64,000 bases of DNA from Natrinema ejinorense (GTDB lineage Archaea; Halobacteriota; Halobacteria; Halobacteriales; Natrialbaceae). The notes below the pieces were generated by a model. That model did not search any database. It was given only the letters and a program-made list of their open reading frames with translations, and was not told where the DNA came from. A program made the translations under genes and the position numbers. Positions 44,968-53,258 of this stretch are shown piece after piece. The stretch's first letter is position 1. The number at the start of each line of letters is the position of its first letter. Where the stretch lies: the NCBI RefSeq assembly GCF_002494345.1, contig NZ_NXNI01000001.1, positions 1,674,001 through 1,738,000 of the forward strand, written 5' to 3'.

Positions 44968-45438
44968 ATTTACTCGAAACACCACGCAGTCATCTCGGTC
45001 GTCGTCGCAGCGGTTCTGACCGCGTTGCTCCCGCCGATCGCTCCGTTCGGCTATTCGGTCCCGGCAGGGATCGTCGTCGCCTACGGCACCGCGATCGGCG
45101 TCTTCATCGACCTCGATCACTTCCTCATCGCCCGGTTCAAGACCGGGAACTGGAGCGCCGTTCGGTTCTGTCTGTCCAATCCACGAACGGCGGTCGCCGA
45201 CCAGTCCGAGATCTTCGACCCCGGCGACGTCGGCGTCCTCTCTCGGCTCCTGAGTCACGTGGTGGTCGGCGGCCTCGTGGTAGCGGCACTCGCTCTCGTC
45301 AGCGCTCCCCTCGCGATCGTGACCGGCGCAGTGCTCTATGCCCACCTGCTTGCCGATCTGATCTGGGACATCGCCCTGCTCGAGGATCACGCGAACGCAG
45401 CCGCCTCGATGGACGATCTCGTTCGAACACTTCGATAA
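44968..45438 (+). CDS. Multi-pass membrane protein, DUF457-like (156 aa, possible ATT start)
   Basis: The frame is open from a TGA at 44959. The first conserved-looking residues, (I)YSKHHAVISVVVAAVLTALL, start at an ATT codon (44968) preceded by an SD-like GGTGAGG; the first normal start is TTG 45025, inside helix 1. The protein has four hydrophobic segments and the FIDLDHFLIARFKTGNW signature of DUF457-like membrane proteins (metal-type Asp/His). ATT is a known rare start, or an ATG has been mutated here. Function unknown. Confidence 0.7.
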   Translation: MYSKHHAVISVVVAAVLTALLPPIAPFGYSVPAGIVVAYGTAIGVFIDLDHFLIARFKTGNWSAVRFCLSNPRTAVADQSEIFDPGDVGVLSRLLSHVVVGGLVVAALALVSAPLAIVTGAVLYAHLLADLIWDIALLEDHANAAASMDDLVRTLR

Positions 45439-45533
45439 CGGTGGGGGCTTCGGGCGAGAGTCGGGCCGATACCGGGCCGGGAGTTGCAATATTCGCCCCC
45501 GGCTATTTGGACGGTCGAACCATCACGTGTCAC

Positions 45534-46685
45534 ATGGAACTGCTCGACGACAGCATCGTCCCGGAGCACGCACGCGACGTGAAAGCCGAGGCTCGCGAGT
45601 TCGCACGCGAACACATCCAACCGAACGCCCAGGAGTACTTCCAGTCGGGCGAGTACCCCGAGGAAATCCTCGAGGCGGGCCGGGAAGCGGATCTCGTGGC
45701 ACAGGACATTCCCGAGGAGTGGGGTGGCCGGGGCCTGGATCTCGCGCAGTTGCTCGCGATGACCGAAGAGTTCTACCGGGCCGACGCGGGGATCGCGCTG
45801 ACGCTCCAGTTGGCGAGTTTCGGCTGTGAAATCACGTACGAACACGGCTCCGAGGAACAGTGCGAGGAGTACATCCGTCCCGTCGCGGAGGGGGAACAGC
45901 GGTCCGGACTCGCGGTCTCCGAACCCGACACCGGCAGCGACCTCGCGGGGATGCAGACCACGGCCGAGAAAGACGGGGACGAGTACGTCATCAACGGCGA
46001 AAAGTACTGGATCGGCAACGGCGTCGAGGCCGACTGGATAACGCTCTACGCGCGGACCGGGGACGACGAGGACAACCGCTACGGCAACCACTCGATGTTC
46101 ATCGTCCCGACGGATACGGACGGCTACGAGGCCGAGCACATCCCCGAAAAGATGGCGATGCGCGCCTCGAAGCAGGCCCACATCGAGTTCGACGACTGCC
46201 GAATTCCCGCAGAAAACCTGATCGGCTCGGAGGGGGACGGCTTCATGCTCCTCGCGGACTTCTTCAATCACGGTCGCGTCGCCGTCGCCGGCCACGGACT
46301 CGGCATCGCCGCGGCCGCTATCGAAGAGGCCTGGGAGTTCACCCACGACCGCGAGGAGTTCGGGCGGACGATCAGCGACTTTCAGAGCGTCCAACACGGC
46401 CTTGCAGACATGCTCGTCGAGTTCGAGAGCGCCCGGACGCTCACGTGGCGCGCCCGCGAGAAGGTGGCCAACGAGGACAACGCGGGCTACTGGGCCGCGA
46501 TGGCGAAGACGAAGGCGACCGAGACGGCGGTCGACGTCGCGGAACAGGGCATGCAGTTCCACGGCGGCCGTTCGGTATTGGACGAACGTCGGATCGCCCG
46601 CGTCTATCGGGACGCGCGGATCCCGGTCATCTACGAGGGGGCGAACGAAATCCAGCGCAACCTGATCTACGGGCAAGCGCCCTGA
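45534..46685 (+). CDS. Acyl-CoA dehydrogenase (383 aa)
   Basis: Second acyl-CoA dehydrogenase of the window. FAD-binding and substrate segments AVSEPDTGSDLAGMQTTAEK and YWIGNG, FTHDREEFGRTISDFQSVQH, and C-terminal YEGANEIQRNLIYGQ are in place. It starts at ATG 45534 (MELLDDSIVPEHARDVKAEA). The C-terminal end is shorter by a few residues than the copy at 5-6 kb; the two differ in specificity markers, so they probably act on different acids. Confidence 0.94.
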   Translation: MELLDDSIVPEHARDVKAEAREFAREHIQPNAQEYFQSGEYPEEILEAGREADLVAQDIPEEWGGRGLDLAQLLAMTEEFYRADAGIALTLQLASFGCEITYEHGSEEQCEEYIRPVAEGEQRSGLAVSEPDTGSDLAGMQTTAEKDGDEYVINGEKYWIGNGVEADWITLYARTGDDEDNRYGNHSMFIVPTDTDGYEAEHIPEKMAMRASKQAHIEFDDCRIPAENLIGSEGDGFMLLADFFNHGRVAVAGHGLGIAAAAIEEAWEFTHDREEFGRTISDFQSVQHGLADMLVEFESARTLTWRAREKVANEDNAGYWAAMAKTKATETAVDVAEQGMQFHGGRSVLDERRIARVYRDARIPVIYEGANEIQRNLIYGQAP

Positions 46686-46847
46686 GTCGACTCGGCTCGT
46701 TTCCACCGGCAGAATACGCCCGGTGGCACGACTCCCAGCCCGTCGAACCGTCATCGCACCGTTTTTCTCGTCGGTCATGGCGTGGTCGAAAGAACAATCC
46801 CGTTGGCTATCCACTATACTGGCACGCTCGCTACCGTCGTGATTGAC

Positions 46848-46919
46848 ATGTCTAGGGCCAATATTCGGAGGGCGAAACCGAGAATTCAGATGTCTGCAAC
46901 CGGAACGCAACCAGTATGA
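46848..46919 (+). CDS. Possible 23-aa leader ORF before histidine kinase
   Basis: ATG 46848 to TGA 46919 encodes MSRANIRRAKPRIQMSATGT plus three residues and ends ATGA over the kinase start at 46916. A TATA-like ACTATAC lies about 31 nt upstream of it. The pattern equals the leader ORF of the Gfo/Idh gene but is shorter and chance is a real option. Confidence 0.3.
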   Translation: MSRANIRRAKPRIQMSATGTQPV

Positions 46920-48883
46920 GCCGGCCGCGCGTGCTCTGTGTCAGTAGCAATCGCTCGACGCGGGCGTCGCTTACGCTATCGCTTACGGACGCCCCAGTCG
47001 ACGTCGTCATCGCCCAGCGATCCGCCAAAGCGGCCAACCGACTCGAACAAGAGGAGATCGACGCGGTCGTCATCGATGCGAGCACCGTCGCGAACGTCCC
47101 GGGACTCGTCGATACCGTCGAATCGGAGGCCCCCGAAACGCCGACGTTCGTCCACTGGGACGGGGACGGCGACGACAGCGTCGTTTTGAGCGACGTGCTC
47201 GCTCGCGCGGCCGACGATTCGGCAACGCGGCTGGCGAATACGATTACCGACCGTCTCGCGACCGAAACGAACGCGCAAATACCGATCGAGACCGACCCGA
47301 ACGCCGACGGTTCCCACAACGATACCGAGAGCACACATGCCGTCCGGGACCTCCCTGCGGACCTGATGGGACTGGTCAGCCGGGCTCGGTGCCGACTGGT
47401 CGATGCCACCTCACCCCGTACCGTCGAACGGACGCTCCGCGAAGAACTGACGGGTCACGATTCGTTTACGTTCGCCTGGCTCGGGGAGTACGATCGCGGT
47501 GAACGAGCGGTCATTCCGTGGCTCTCCGACCACGACAGGGCCGAGTGGCCGCTCCGGAACTCGTTCAGTATCGGCGACGGCGACCACCCGCTGCTCGAGC
47601 GAGCCATCCGGACCCGAACCCTGCAGATCCAACAGTACGGCGAGAACGAGCACGACGCCGTCCCGTTCGGAGATCGTGCGTTCCGGCGCGGGATTCGATC
47701 GGTTGCCGTCGCGCCGCTCGCCGCAAACGGCGATCTATACGGGGTGGCCGCCATCTACGCGACGGTCCCGCTCTCGGAGCACGAACGCGACGCGATCCGA
47801 ATGAGCGTCGCCGCCGCGTCCCACGTCCTCGAGACGATCGCCCTGCGGGGCCGACTCGAACAACAGGAACGGACGCTCCACCGGTACGAACGACTCGTCG
47901 AGACGGCCGGCGACGGGATGTACATCCTCGACGACGGGGGCCATTTCATGACGGTCAACGACGCGCTGGTCGACATGACCGGCTACAGCCGCGAAGGACT
48001 GCTGGGGGAACACGCCTCGTTCCTGTTCGATGACGACGATATCGCCGCCGGCAAGGAGATCATCAGATCGCTTCTCGAGAGCGGAGAGCGGACCGATACC
48101 CTCGAACTGGCGGTCGGAACGAAAACCAGCGAGCCGATCCCGTGTGAGGCCCAGATCGCCGTCCTCGTGCCCGACGGGGAGTTTCTCGGTTCGGTCGGCG
48201 TCCTCCGGGACGTCACCGAACGGAAGCGCCAGGAACGAAAGCTCCGCGAACGCAACGAGCGACTCGACGCGTTCGCTCGGATCGTCAGTCACGACCTTCG
48301 CAACCCCCTCGGCGTCGCGCAGGGCTATCTCGACCTCCTCGAGGAGAGCGAGAGCCCCGAGTACGCCGCCAAGATCCACGACGGACTCGACCGGATGGAG
48401 TCGATCATCGAGGACGTCCTGGCGATCGCCCGCGAGGGCGAGTGGGCCGCCGACACCGATCCGGTCGACCTCGAATCGGCGGCGCGAGAGGCCTGGGACC
48501 ACGTCTCGACGGCCGACGTGCGCCTGTCGGTCCCGGAGACGATGACGCTCGAGGCCGATCGATCGCGACTCCTGCGGCTCCTCGAGAACTGTTTCCGGAA
48601 CAGTATCGAACACGGCGAGACGACCGCGGTCGTTCGCGTCGGTCCCCTCGAGACGACCGAGGGCACGGCGCACCGACAGGGGTTCTTCATCGAGGACGAC
48701 GGGAGGGGGCTGCCGGCGGAACTACAGGACGACTTGTTCGATCCGTCGGTTTCGTCGTCGATGGACGGCCTCGGAATCGGGCTGTGGATCGTCAGGGAAG
48801 TCACTACCGGACACGGCTGGTCGGTCGTCACGACCGAAAGCGACGACGGAGGGGCCCGCTTCGAGTTCGAAACCGCGGGTTAG
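46916..48883 (+). CDS. Receiver-like/GAF/PAS histidine kinase (655 aa)
   Basis: Soluble sensor kinase. Residues 1-110 look like a receiver-type fold (RVLCVSSNRSTRASLTLSLT) without a clear phosphorylation site. A GAF-like domain follows (about 140-310), then PAS (about 320-440: YERLVETAGDGMYILDDGGH), HisKA (SHDLRNPLGVAQGYLDLLEE) and HATPase (ENCFRNSIEHGETTAV; DDGRGLPAELQDDLFDPSV; GLGIGLWIVREVTTGHGW). Its stop overlaps by four bases the stop of the convergent HalX response regulator, a probable partner. Confidence 0.92.
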   Translation: MSRPRVLCVSSNRSTRASLTLSLTDAPVDVVIAQRSAKAANRLEQEEIDAVVIDASTVANVPGLVDTVESEAPETPTFVHWDGDGDDSVVLSDVLARAADDSATRLANTITDRLATETNAQIPIETDPNADGSHNDTESTHAVRDLPADLMGLVSRARCRLVDATSPRTVERTLREELTGHDSFTFAWLGEYDRGERAVIPWLSDHDRAEWPLRNSFSIGDGDHPLLERAIRTRTLQIQQYGENEHDAVPFGDRAFRRGIRSVAVAPLAANGDLYGVAAIYATVPLSEHERDAIRMSVAAASHVLETIALRGRLEQQERTLHRYERLVETAGDGMYILDDGGHFMTVNDALVDMTGYSREGLLGEHASFLFDDDDIAAGKEIIRSLLESGERTDTLELAVGTKTSEPIPCEAQIAVLVPDGEFLGSVGVLRDVTERKRQERKLRERNERLDAFARIVSHDLRNPLGVAQGYLDLLEESESPEYAAKIHDGLDRMESIIEDVLAIAREGEWAADTDPVDLESAAREAWDHVSTADVRLSVPETMTLEADRSRLLRLLENCFRNSIEHGETTAVVRVGPLETTEGTAHRQGFFIEDDGRGLPAELQDDLFDPSVSSSMDGLGIGLWIVREVTTGHGWSVVTTESDDGGARFEFETAG

Positions 48884-49452
48884 TTCTCCGACTGGAGATC
48901 CTGAAACGCGCCGACGAAATCGTCGTGGGACGACATGCCGGATACCGTCTCGTCGACGCGTTGCTCGAGTTCGTCGACGCGGCCACAGAGCTCCTGGTAC
49001 TCCTCGTGGTCCGCGAGCTCTCGCTCGGCCTTCTCGGACTCCAGCAACGCCTTCTTCGAGACGAGTGCGTAGTAGTCCTGGATATCCGTCTCGTACTCCG
49101 AGCGGTCCCCGACCTCCTCGACCATCTCGACGAGTTCGTCCTTCGAAACCGGCTTGACGAGGTAGTCGTCGAACCCCATCTCGATGATGTCGAAGTCCGG
49201 ATCGACTGCCGTCACCATGACGACCCGAGAGTCGTACCCGTGCTCCCGGATCCGTTCGAGGACTTCGTCGCCGGAGAGTCCTGGCATCCGGCGGTCTAGC
49301 AGGACGACCTCGACGGAGTCCGCCATCTTCTCGAGCGCTTCCTCCCCGTCGTAGGCCGTCTCGACGACCCAATCACCCTGGAGCCACGCGGCGAACAGAT
49401 CCGCGAGCCGCGTTTCGTCGTCGACGACGAGCACCTCCGGCCCGTCACTCAT
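48880..49452 (-). CDS. HalX-type response regulator (190 aa)
   Basis: Receiver domain with phospho-acceptor Asp53 in VVLLDRRMPGLSGDE and conserved DDE (VLVVDDETRLADLF), plus the conserved Lys of DDYLVKPVSKDEL. The rest is a HalX domain (YETDIQDYYALVSKKALLES), a coiled-coil output domain found in haloarchaea. It converges on the kinase above with a four-base overlap of stop codons. No DNA-binding domain is present. Confidence 0.92.
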   Translation of the reverse strand: MSDGPEVLVVDDETRLADLFAAWLQGDWVVETAYDGEEALEKMADSVEVVLLDRRMPGLSGDEVLERIREHGYDSRVVMVTAVDPDFDIIEMGFDDYLVKPVSKDELVEMVEEVGDRSEYETDIQDYYALVSKKALLESEKAERELADHEEYQELCGRVDELEQRVDETVSGMSSHDDFVGAFQDLQSEN

Positions 49453-49697
49453 TTGGTAACCCCTCCGTTCCTTTCATCGATTACAGCCACGCGTCACCAA
49501 TGGTACCTCTGCATGATAAATCTCGCCCCAGCTATCAATTTTCGGATACCTGATACTCTCAAAAACGCCCGACTGCTCGGTTGTTTGTCCAATTACCGTG
49601 GCGAACGTCAGCTGGTCACATCGAATATGCGACGACTCTCGAGCCCGGTCGGCGGTCTCTCGGAGCCGTGAAACGATGCAGGCGACGCTGGCAGCCA

Positions 49698-49716
49698 GGG
49701 GCCAGCGCCTGGCCCC
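49698..49716. terminator. Short GC-rich hairpin
   Basis: GGGGCCAG (49698-49705) and CTGGCCCC (49709-49716) form an 8-bp stem with a three-base loop. It lies 31 bp beyond the stop of the minus-strand phosphodiesterase and so is a candidate terminator. The other parts of 49453-49746 hold no gene. Confidence 0.35.
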
Positions 49717-49746
49717 CGGTTTTCGGGAGCGGGTGGTCATCGCCGG

Positions 49747-50817
49747 TCAGCGACCACTGGAGCGATCGAGCAGATCCGAGTAGTCGGCGATGATACCGTC
49801 GACGCCGGCTGCCGCGAGCTGGTGGGCCTGCTCGCTCGTCTCGACCGTCCAGACGTTCACGTCGCGACCCTCCTCGTGGGCGAGGGCAACCACATCGACG
49901 TCCGCCACGTCCGACGCGTCGACGAACGGCGTCCCCTGAATCATTCCCGTTGGCGGATGAATCGCCTCCGCGTCGTACGTCCGGGCGATCTCGAGCCCGT
50001 CCGTGATCGAGTCTCCCACCAGCGGTGCGATCGGATACGTCGACGCCTCGCGGCTCGTCGCGAGTGCCGCCTCGTAAAACGACGAGAGGAGAATCTCGTT
50101 CTCGTAGTCGTCGCCGATCTCGAGGACGCGTTCGACGAACGGCCGCCAGATCTCTTTCTGGCCGTCCAGTTCGCTACTGGAGAGTTTCTCGCCGAACCGC
50201 AGGTCCGAACTGCCGGGGTTCTTCAACTCGACGTTCACGCCGACACTCGCCGGGATCGCGTCCAGTACCGCCGTGAGGAGCGGGACCGTCTCGCCGCTGT
50301 CGAGTACTTCCGCGCTGGTCACGGTTCCAGTGTCGGTCTCCCAGACGATGCCGTTCGCGTCGGTCAGACCGTCACCACCGCGCTCGGACAGCCGGTCGTC
50401 GTGGAAGACCACCACGTCGTCGTCGGCCGTCGGCACGACGTCGATTTCGACGAGGTCGGCCTGCCGGGCGGTCGCTCCGTCGCCGTTCGCGGCCGCTTCG
50501 ACGGCCGCGATCGTGTTCTCGGGGTTCTCTCCGGCGAACCCGCGGTGTGCGATGAGCGTCGGGTCGCTCTCCCGCGATGGCTCCCCCGTTTCGCGGTCCT
50601 CGTCGGTCCCCTCGCCCAGCCCGTCGGTGAGCCTGAGTCCGCTCGCCACCGTGAGTCCCGCTGCGCCGATCAGGATCCCTCGGCGACGACCCGTCGCCGC
50701 CGCCACGTCTCGTTCCCCAGTTCGGATCGGTGGAGCCGTTCGATCGTCGACGCAGTTCGTCCGATCCGGAATCGACGTTCCACACGACGGTCGCTCCGCA
50801 GCGGTGTGTTCGATCAT
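49747..50817 (-). CDS. Glycerophosphodiester phosphodiesterase, probably exported (356 aa)
   Basis: GDPD-family TIM-barrel enzyme that releases glycerol phosphate. Catalytic segments are LIAHRGFAGENPENTIAAVE (HR, ENT), LVEIDVVPTADDDVVVFHDD (E, D, HD) and VNVELKNPGSS. The N-terminus carries a Tat-like GRRRGILIGAAGLTVASGL. The likely start is ATG 50817; the further open frame to 50994 is low-complexity. An acidic linker (DGLGEGTDEDRETGEP) separates signal and enzyme. Confidence 0.88.
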   Translation of the reverse strand: MIEHTAAERPSCGTSIPDRTNCVDDRTAPPIRTGERDVAAATGRRRGILIGAAGLTVASGLRLTDGLGEGTDEDRETGEPSRESDPTLIAHRGFAGENPENTIAAVEAAANGDGATARQADLVEIDVVPTADDDVVVFHDDRLSERGGDGLTDANGIVWETDTGTVTSAEVLDSGETVPLLTAVLDAIPASVGVNVELKNPGSSDLRFGEKLSSSELDGQKEIWRPFVERVLEIGDDYENEILLSSFYEAALATSREASTYPIAPLVGDSITDGLEIARTYDAEAIHPPTGMIQGTPFVDASDVADVDVVALAHEEGRDVNVWTVETSEQAHQLAAAGVDGIIADYSDLLDRSSGR

Positions 50818-51007
50818 GGCCGACCGTGGCTGCGTCTCGAGTATAGCCGCTGCTATGAGGGCTCCAGAGAGGTATGTAGTCGCGGCTCCGTTCGACGGGA
50901 CCCGGCGTCTGCCACTGGACGGAACGCAATCGACCCGAGCCAGGAGAGCGGTCGCTCGGAATCGACGGACAGCGACGAAAACTAACGACTGCAACTATTT
51001 GTACACC

Positions 51008-51029
51008 GATCGCACCCTGTCGTGCGATC
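51008..51029. terminator. Hairpin 70 bp beyond malyl-CoA lyase
   Basis: GATCGCAC/GTGCGATC (51008-51015, 51022-51029) is a perfect 8-bp stem with six-base loop after the end of the methylaspartate operon. The neighbouring ACAAATAG suggests a terminator, but no long T-run is present. The rest of 50818-51098 has no gene. Confidence 0.4.
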
Positions 51030-51098
51030 CGGTCTGCATTGACTCGCAGTGGCTCCTCTCGCTCACGACCGGATGCCCGACGGCGTGTCTCGAGGCCC

Positions 51099-52142
51099 TC
51101 AGCGATAGGACAGCTCGAGCTCGCGGGCGCGCGTCAGCAGCTCCTCGTCGTAGTAGTCCTCGGTCTGTGCGGGCCGCATGTCGTCGATCGCGCGGACCTG
51201 CTGGACGGTGTTTCGGAAGTTCTTGAAGGTGGCTTCGTCGACCATCTGGCCGTCGATGGTGACCGCGCCGGTCCCCTCGCGTTTGGCCTCGTTGAAGCGC
51301 TCGATCTTGTGGACGTCGCGCTCGAGTTCGTCGGGCGTGGGCATGTGGACGGTGTTCGCCTGGATCGTCTGCTTGGGGTACAGCGACCAGGAGCCGTCGA
51401 GGCCGAGTTGGGCTTCGTGTTCGACCTGGTCGGCGTACTCGTCGGCGTTGTAATAGGTCAGCCCGGCGCGTTCCTTGAAGAGGTCGTCGAAGGGACCGCC
51501 GATGGAAAGCAGGCCGCCGGCGCTGGCCTCGTTCGAGAGGGCCTCGAGGAGGCCGTCCCAGCGTGGCATGCCGTCGCCCAGATCGCGGCCGCCGAGTTCG
51601 GCCGCGTAGTCGACGGGGCCGAAGACGAGCGCGGTGAGTCGAGAGTCCTCGCCGAACTTGGCGATCTCGCGCAGGTCCGAGCGGGCGCGACCGGTTTCGA
51701 TGATTATCGAGAGTCCGATCGAGCCGTCGTCGTAGCCGTGTTCGGCTTCCGCTTCGGCGACGACCTCGGCGGCACGTTGGACGTCCTCGAGACGGCCGAC
51801 CTTGGGGACGACGACGCCGTCGATCTCGTCACCGATCTCGGCGACGAGCCGGTCGATCTGATCGCGGCCCTTCTCGCAGTACTCCTCGTCCTCGTAGCTC
51901 CACTCGACGCGGGGCCAGATCTCGCCGGGGAAGTCGTACTGGGGGACCTTCTCGATGGTATTCTCCAGCCCCTCGGCTTTCATGTCCGGTGCCGTCCCGT
52001 CTTCCATGTCGGGAACGAGCCAGTCGGGAGCCTGGAAGCCCTCCGCCTCGAGCGCGGAGGTGAGATACTTCGCCGAGTCGTCTTTCGGAACGGCGGCCGG
52101 TGCGGTCTGGAACGTACGGCAGAGTCGAATGTCGTCGGTCAT
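51099..52142 (-). CDS. (Methyl)malyl-CoA lyase / CitE-family protein (347 aa)
   Basis: HpcH/HpaI-CitE TIM barrel that cleaves beta-methylmalyl-CoA to glyoxylate and propionyl-CoA, and/or malyl-CoA. Signs: substrate-binding segment DWLVPDMEDGTAP (acidic metal site), GVVVPKVGRLEDV (Lys), IGLSIIIETGRARSDLREIA (Glu), LVFGPVDYAAELGGR. The length is that of haloarchaeal malyl-CoA lyases. It follows mesaconyl-CoA hydratase by 54 bp in the same direction, exactly where the lyase of the methylaspartate cycle is expected. A thioesterase activity is also possible for paralogs. Confidence 0.88.
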   Translation of the reverse strand: MTDDIRLCRTFQTAPAAVPKDDSAKYLTSALEAEGFQAPDWLVPDMEDGTAPDMKAEGLENTIEKVPQYDFPGEIWPRVEWSYEDEEYCEKGRDQIDRLVAEIGDEIDGVVVPKVGRLEDVQRAAEVVAEAEAEHGYDDGSIGLSIIIETGRARSDLREIAKFGEDSRLTALVFGPVDYAAELGGRDLGDGMPRWDGLLEALSNEASAGGLLSIGGPFDDLFKERAGLTYYNADEYADQVEHEAQLGLDGSWSLYPKQTIQANTVHMPTPDELERDVHKIERFNEAKREGTGAVTIDGQMVDEATFKNFRNTVQQVRAIDDMRPAQTEDYYDEELLTRARELELSYR

Positions 52143-52196
52143 GTGTATGTATCGGAGTGCGTATCTGTCTGCGTTCGTTTATGATGTTCGATCGTG

Positions 52197-53258
52197 TTAG
52201 TTAGAACGCTTTCGAATTTCGGCGGTTCGTGTTCCCGAGTAGACGGGTTCGTCGTTCTGGTTGAACGCGATGTGTTCGAACGTCACCGTCCCCGCCTCGT
52301 CGCTCGAGGCGTCGTCCTCGGCCTCGATGACGCGCGTGAAGGCGTAGACGGTGTCGCCGACGGCGACGAACGTGTGGAACGATTCGTCGTCGAAGCCGAC
52401 CTCGCGCCAGGTCTGTTCGTCCGAGCGGGCGTGGCCAAGCGCCGTCGATCGGGTCACGTCCCCGTAGGTGACGATGTTGCCCGACGGCGAGTCGCTCATC
52501 ACGTCGACGTTGTGGTGTTGTTTGGCCGTGTTCAGCGTCGCCAACGGAAGCGAGGCGACGGTCACGTCGTCCTGCGTGCGGCCGCGCTCGTGGCGGTAGG
52601 CGACGGCAGCGTTCTCGTCGTCGGCTTGCTCGAGGGCGGCGACGAAGTCCTCGTAGTAACCGCCCTCGGGCGCGATGAACTCCTCGGGGAGGTCGGGTTC
52701 GTCCTCGTCCTCGGCAGCCGCTGTGCCGCTTCCGTCGGTCGCCATCGGCTCGCGACGCGGGATCATGTTCGTCCGCTCGTAGGAACAGAGCACGTCGCCG
52801 GTCTCGGCGTCCGTGCCGCGGGTGCGCCAGGAGACGATGCCGTACTCGGGTCGGGAACTCGAGGTCGCACAGTTGACGACCTCGCTCTCGACGTGGAGTT
52901 CGGTGCCCGCGTAGACGGGTGATTCGGGGAACCGTACGTCGGTCCGTCCGAGGAAGTAGCCCCCCTTCTCGCTGAGATCCTCGACGGTGATGCCCAGCGT
53001 CGCCGCGGTCAGATAGTCCGGGTGGATCGGCGGTTCGTCGAACCCGCGGTCCTCGGCGGCGTCGGTCCGCCAGTAGGCGGGGTCGTGGTTCAAGGTCTGG
53101 CCCATCCACTGTTCGTTGCCCCAGCGGGTGAGGGTGAGCCCGGGATCGTGCTCGATGAGGTCCCCTTCCTCGAAGTCCTCGAAGCAGTTGCCCTTCTCTT
53201 TCGTCTCGACTTCCTCGAGTGCCTGTGCGAACGTGTCCGGATCGGTCCAGTCAGTCAT
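52197..53258 (-). CDS. Mesaconyl-CoA hydratase (353 aa)
   Basis: Double hot-dog (MaoC-like) dehydratase that hydrates mesaconyl-C1-CoA to beta-methylmalyl-CoA. The first half begins FEDFEEGDLIEHDPGLTLTR and the second has LNTAKQHHNVDVMSDSPSGN and ITYGDVTRSTALGHARS-like residues. It is preceded by and overlaps with methylaspartate ammonia-lyase (8 bp) and is followed by the lyase. Family length for the haloarchaeal enzyme is about 350 residues, as seen. Confidence 0.88.
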   Translation of the reverse strand: MTDWTDPDTFAQALEEVETKEKGNCFEDFEEGDLIEHDPGLTLTRWGNEQWMGQTLNHDPAYWRTDAAEDRGFDEPPIHPDYLTAATLGITVEDLSEKGGYFLGRTDVRFPESPVYAGTELHVESEVVNCATSSSRPEYGIVSWRTRGTDAETGDVLCSYERTNMIPRREPMATDGSGTAAAEDEDEPDLPEEFIAPEGGYYEDFVAALEQADDENAAVAYRHERGRTQDDVTVASLPLATLNTAKQHHNVDVMSDSPSGNIVTYGDVTRSTALGHARSDEQTWREVGFDDESFHTFVAVGDTVYAFTRVIEAEDDASSDEAGTVTFEHIAFNQNDEPVYSGTRTAEIRKRSN

